A stretch of 64,000 bases of DNA from CAWBJP01 sp963789165 (GTDB taxonomy: Bacteria > Actinomycetota > Acidimicrobiia > IMCC26256 > BP-133). The number at the start of each line of letters is the position of its first letter. The stretch's first letter is position 1. The notes below the pieces were generated by a model. The model worked only from the letters and a program-made list of their open reading frames with translations, ran no database searches and was not told where the DNA came from. The stretch covers positions 1 to 64,000 of the forward strand of contig CAWBJP010000002.1 of NCBI GenBank assembly GCA_963789165.1, read 5' to 3'. Both the position numbers and the translations under genes were made by a program. Positions 61,145 through 64,000 of the stretch are shown here, in pieces.

Positions 61145-62077
61145 ATGAGGATCGTGTCGCTGCTCCCCTCCGCCACCGAGATCGTCTACGCCCTGGGTCT
61201 GGGCGACGACCTGGTGGGGGTGACCTACGAGTGCGACCACCCGGCCGAGGCCCGGACCAAGCCCGTGGTGTCGGACACCGCCCTGGCCCTGGAGCCGGGC
61301 ATGGCCGCAGCTGAGATCGACCGCCAGGTGTCGGAGCGGGTGGCGGCGGGTGAGCCGCTCTACGTGCTCGACAGCGTCCGCATCGGAGACCTCGAGCCCG
61401 ACCTGATCCTCACCCAGGACCTGTGCCGGGTGTGCGCCGTGCCCTCCGGGCAGGTGGAGGACGCCCTGGCCAAGATCGGCTGCACCGCCGAGGTCGTCTC
61501 CCTCGACCCCCACTCCCTCGACGACATCCTGGCCGGGATCACCGAGGTGGGTCGCCGGGCGGGAGCCGAGGCGCGGGCGGCCGAGGTGGTGGACGTGCTG
61601 CGGGCCCGCATCGCCGCCGTGGAGGACGCCGCCCGGGGCCTGTCGCCGGTGGTGACCGTCACCCTGGAGTGGCTCGACCCGCCCTTCGCCGGCGGCCACT
61701 GGGTCCCGGAGATGGTGGAGCTGGCGGGGGGCGACCACCGCCTGGTGGCGGCGGGCGAGCCGTCCCGGCGGGTGACGTGGGACGACGTGGCGGCCGCCGC
61801 GCCCGGGGTGGTGGTGGCCATGCCCTGCGGCTACGACCTGGCCGCCGCCCGGGCGGAGGCGTCCGCCATACTGCCCGGCCTACCGGCCGTCGCCGAGAGT
61901 CCGGCCGGGAAAGCGGGGCGGGTGTTCGCCGTGGACGCCAACGGCTACTTCTCCCGGTCCGGTCCCCGCGTGGTGGACGGCCTCGAGGCCCTGGCCTGGG
62001 CGCTGCATCCCGACCGGTTCCCCGCCCCGCCGGAGACGATCATCGCCCGGCTGGACGGCTACGAGTGGCGTTGGTGA
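61145..62077 (+). CDS. BtuF-like cobalamin/Fe-siderophore binding protein without signal peptide
   Basis: A 310-residue protein of the helical-backbone periplasmic binding family (class III): RIVSLLPSATEIVYALGLGD, VGVTYECDHPAE, PDLILTQDLCRVCAV and VVAMPCGYDLAAA. It is closest in pattern to BtuF-like cobalamin-binding proteins. There is no signal peptide or lipobox and no ABC permease or ATPase nearby, so a cytoplasmic role is likely. The Cys residues in LCRVCAV and MPCGY are notable. ATG 61145 has GGGAATGATGGGGG upstream. Confidence 0.8.
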   Translation: MRIVSLLPSATEIVYALGLGDDLVGVTYECDHPAEARTKPVVSDTALALEPGMAAAEIDRQVSERVAAGEPLYVLDSVRIGDLEPDLILTQDLCRVCAVPSGQVEDALAKIGCTAEVVSLDPHSLDDILAGITEVGRRAGAEARAAEVVDVLRARIAAVEDAARGLSPVVTVTLEWLDPPFAGGHWVPEMVELAGGDHRLVAAGEPSRRVTWDDVAAAAPGVVVAMPCGYDLAAARAEASAILPGLPAVAESPAGKAGRVFAVDANGYFSRSGPRVVDGLEALAWALHPDRFPAPPETIIARLDGYEWRW

Positions 62078-62110
62078 TCTCGAAGGCGTAGCCGAGGACC
62101 ACGGGTTGAT

Positions 62111-62130
62111 GCTGGAGGCGATCCTCCGGC
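62111..62130. terminator. hairpin between convergent genes
   Basis: GCTGGAGG (62111-62118), loop CGAT, CCTCCGGC (62123-62130). It sits 33 bp after the BtuF-like stop and 9 bp from the GGDEF gene end, where both transcripts meet. No T-run follows. Confidence 0.5.
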
Positions 62131-62138
62131 TAGCCCCC

Positions 62139-63674
62139 TCATGGTCGGCTGGTAACGAGTACCCCGGTGTGCATGCTCGGCTCGAAGACACGATAGGAAG
62201 CCTTGCCGTCCGACTTCGCCCGGTACATGGCCAGATCGGCGTTGCGCAACAGCTCCTTGGCCCCGACGCCGCCCTCGGCGGCCAGGGCAACGCCGATACT
62301 GGCGCCGACGAGCAGGGCGCGGTCCCGCACGGTCACCGGCGTGGCCAGCGCGACGAGAATCCGTTGGGCGACGCCCACGGCGTCGCCGAGGACCTCCGCT
62401 CCCTCCAGCAGCAAGGCGAACTCGTCACCTCCCAGTCGGGCCACGGAGTCCTCGGGCCGGGTGCAGCTACGCAGGCGCTCGGCCACGGCCACGAGCAGCT
62501 CATCGCCGGCACCGTGGCCCAGGGTGTCGTTCACGGCCTTGAAACCGTCGAGATCGAGGAACAGCACGGCCACCTGCTTCCGCTCGCGGGTGCTCCGCAG
62601 CAGGGCATGCGTGACCCGCTCGGCAAAGAGCGCCCGGTTGCCGAGACCGGTCAGGGGATCGTGGAGGGCCCGGTGCTCGAGCCGCTTCTCCAGCGCTTTG
62701 CGCTGGCTGGTGTCCCGGGCGATCATCGAGAGGGCGACCACCGAGCCGGCGTCGTCCTTGATGGGGGAGAGGGAGACCGAGGTCGGAATCGTCCGGCCGT
62801 CTTTCGTCCGGCACGGGACGTCGTCGTCGTGCTGCACGACGCCGTTCTGGCGGACCGCGTCCACCATGGCGCCGATCCGGGTCGCATCCTTGGCTTGGAC
62901 GACGACCCCGATCGGCCGGCCGGCGACCTCCTCGGCGGTGTGGCCGAAGAGGCTTTCGGCGGCACTGTTCCAGCTCACGATCCGCCCGTCGGGACCGGTG
63001 CCGGCGATGGCGTCGCCTGACCCCTCGACGATGGAAGCCAGGCTGGCCAGGTCCACGTTTCTGGCCTCGAGCAGCCGGCGGTGATGACGTACCAGGGCCA
63101 CCACGCAGCCGAAGAGGATCATGAGCCCGGCCAGCGTTCCCAGGTTCGTCCGCTCCTGAAGCCGCCGGTTGGCGCGCGCTTCCTGCTGCATGGCCACGCT
63201 GTTGAGGTCGAGGTCCCAGAGGATATCCCGGAACACGGCGTGGGCTTCCTGGTCCGAGTGTCCGGTGGCCGAGGTCGACCCGGTGGTCCAGCGTTCCTCG
63301 GTGAGGGAGCGGAAGGCGTTGAGGTTCCGGCACAGCCGCGCCGCGTTGAGCCTGGCTCGCCCGTCGACGGCCGCCATCGAGCCAAAGGGTGTGTCGCCAC
63401 CGTCTCGCATTGCCTCACATCGTGCGACCGCCTCGTCGAGATTGGCGAACACGTCGCGGTTCACGTCGACGTAGTGATCGCCGGCCAGAGCCTCCCGGAA
63501 TCTCAGGTAGGCCAGGGTGAGTCGGCTTTTCAGGTCGGAGCTCACCTCGGCGTTGGTCAGGGACGCCCGCTCCACCGCGGCCGTCCGCGAGGTGAGATGG
63601 GTCAGCACCCCGACGGTGAGGAGGGCCACGACGGCCACGAGGAGCTCCACGCGGGAGAGCCGGCGGCTGCTCAT
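62139..63674 (-). CDS. PAS-GGDEF diguanylate cyclase, membrane sensor
   Basis: A 511-residue c-di-GMP synthase. Two membrane helices (VELLVAVVALLTVGVLTHL and LGTLAGLMILFGCVVALV) flank an extracytoplasmic sensor of about 140 residues. A PAS domain follows (GSGDAIAGTGPDGRIVSWN, about residue 210), then a GGDEF domain. The active loop is intact (RLGGDEF) and an inhibitory RxxD site lies five residues before it (RPEDSVARL). LFLDLDGFKAVND is canonical. Its ATG at 63674 overlaps the EAL gene stop (63671), so synthesis and breakdown of c-di-GMP are encoded together. Confidence 0.93.
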   Translation of the reverse strand: MSSRRLSRVELLVAVVALLTVGVLTHLTSRTAAVERASLTNAEVSSDLKSRLTLAYLRFREALAGDHYVDVNRDVFANLDEAVARCEAMRDGGDTPFGSMAAVDGRARLNAARLCRNLNAFRSLTEERWTTGSTSATGHSDQEAHAVFRDILWDLDLNSVAMQQEARANRRLQERTNLGTLAGLMILFGCVVALVRHHRRLLEARNVDLASLASIVEGSGDAIAGTGPDGRIVSWNSAAESLFGHTAEEVAGRPIGVVVQAKDATRIGAMVDAVRQNGVVQHDDDVPCRTKDGRTIPTSVSLSPIKDDAGSVVALSMIARDTSQRKALEKRLEHRALHDPLTGLGNRALFAERVTHALLRSTRERKQVAVLFLDLDGFKAVNDTLGHGAGDELLVAVAERLRSCTRPEDSVARLGGDEFALLLEGAEVLGDAVGVAQRILVALATPVTVRDRALLVGASIGVALAAEGGVGAKELLRNADLAMYRAKSDGKASYRVFEPSMHTGVLVTSRP

Positions 63675-64000
63675 GCGGCGATGGGCGTCTGTGTTGCGGG
63701 CGTGAGCCCGTCCCGTCGAGTGCTCTCTTGGAGCAGCGCTCCCACCGTGGCGGCATCAGCCGGTCGGGCGAAGTGGTAACCCTGAGCCAGGTTGCAGTCC
63801 AACTTCTTGAGCTCGTCGACCTGGAGGCCGGATTCGACGCCCTCGGCCACGGTCTCCAGCTGGAGCGTGCGGCCGAGCCCGACGACAGCTCGGGCCAGGA
63901 TTCCCTGATCGTCGTTTCCGTCGAGTCGATCGACGAAGGATTTGTCGATCTTGAGGATGTCGACGGGCAGCTGCTGGAGCGAGCTGAGGGAGGAGTACCC
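63671..64000 (-). CDS. EAL-domain phosphodiesterase, C-terminal part (cut by window edge)
   Basis: The last 109 residues of an EAL domain; the 5' part lies beyond base 64000. It reads GYSSLSSLQQLPVDILKIDK (Lys), LQLETVAEGVESGLQ (Glu) and CNLAQGYHFARP (Gln), all standard for an active phosphodiesterase. The tail is Thr/Pro-rich. The TGA overlaps the ATG of the GGDEF gene (ATGA), indicating coupled expression. Confidence 0.92.
   Translation of the reverse strand, partial: GYSSLSSLQQLPVDILKIDKSFVDRLDGNDDQGILARAVVGLGRTLQLETVAEGVESGLQVDELKKLDCNLAQGYHFARPADAATVGALLQESTRRDGLTPATQTPIAA

Overview
The window looks like chromosomal DNA of a high-GC actinomycete, most probably of the class Acidimicrobiia (inference). 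Supporting signs are very GC-rich codons, the paired ArsA-like ATPases with a DUF3107 protein, a System I cytochrome c maturation (ccm) operon, an RsbP/RsbQ stress pair, and a secreted protein with repeated GYW..SDGGIFAFGDA units of a kind common in that class (recalled, not searched). Ten single-base frame changes in five genes plus one in-frame stop suggest a draft assembly with residual indels, or local gene decay; the sequence alone cannot separate these.

Layout. 0-10 kb: an ECF sigma/anti-sigma pair, a diiron protein, a degenerate response regulator, a cassette of LPxT-anchored DUF4331 protein, sortase, TPR protein and NicO-type metal exporter, then an anti-sigma stub and small proteins. 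9.7-13.9 kb (minus strand): a GAF/PP2C phosphatase coupled to a YceI protein, and an RsbP-RsbQ energy-stress module. 14-15.9 kb: a nitrilase coupled to a methyltransferase with an early amber codon. 16-22 kb: a probable integrative mobilizable element (MobF relaxase, low-GC oriT-like stretch, excisionase, tyrosine integrase, DUF4160/DUF2442 pair) beside tRNA-Phe, tRNA-Asp and tRNA-Glu genes. 22.3-30.2 kb: DMT transporter, PilZ glycosyltransferase with an EAL protein, MFS transporter, tRNA-Lys, a YcnI-like protein and the repeat-rich secreted protein.

30.2-32.9 kb is a compact copper regulon: CsoR, a 32-residue metallothionein and a CopB-type ATPase, with matching 6-5-6 palindromes in front of the metallothionein/csoR pair and of the ATPase. 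33-40 kb: AcuC-like deacetylase, Ser/Thr kinase, two ArsA-like ATPases, DUF3107, an Lgt-like protein and an enoyl-CoA hydratase. 40-46.7 kb has an iron-sulfur theme: Mrp carrier, SufR-like regulator, cysteine desulfurase and aconitase. 48-51.2 kb holds a cupin, a cyclophilin and an unusual sulfur-relay operon (TusA-like, DsrE-like, TusA-like domain fused to a core MetE methionine synthase). 52.2-59.2 kb: ccmB-C-D-E-F-H and a CcmI-like protein downstream of a frameshifted di-heme cytochrome c peroxidase. 59.4-64 kb: acyl-CoA synthetase, BtuF-like protein, and a GGDEF/EAL pair.

The two least expected signals are (1) a dispersed GC-rich double-palindrome repeat (core CGGGGACACCCCG-RR-CCCCGGGG) found at five places, four of them inside protein-coding genes without breaking the frame, and (2) the TusA/DsrE/TusA-MetE operon, which suggests a sulfur carrier working with a methionine synthase.
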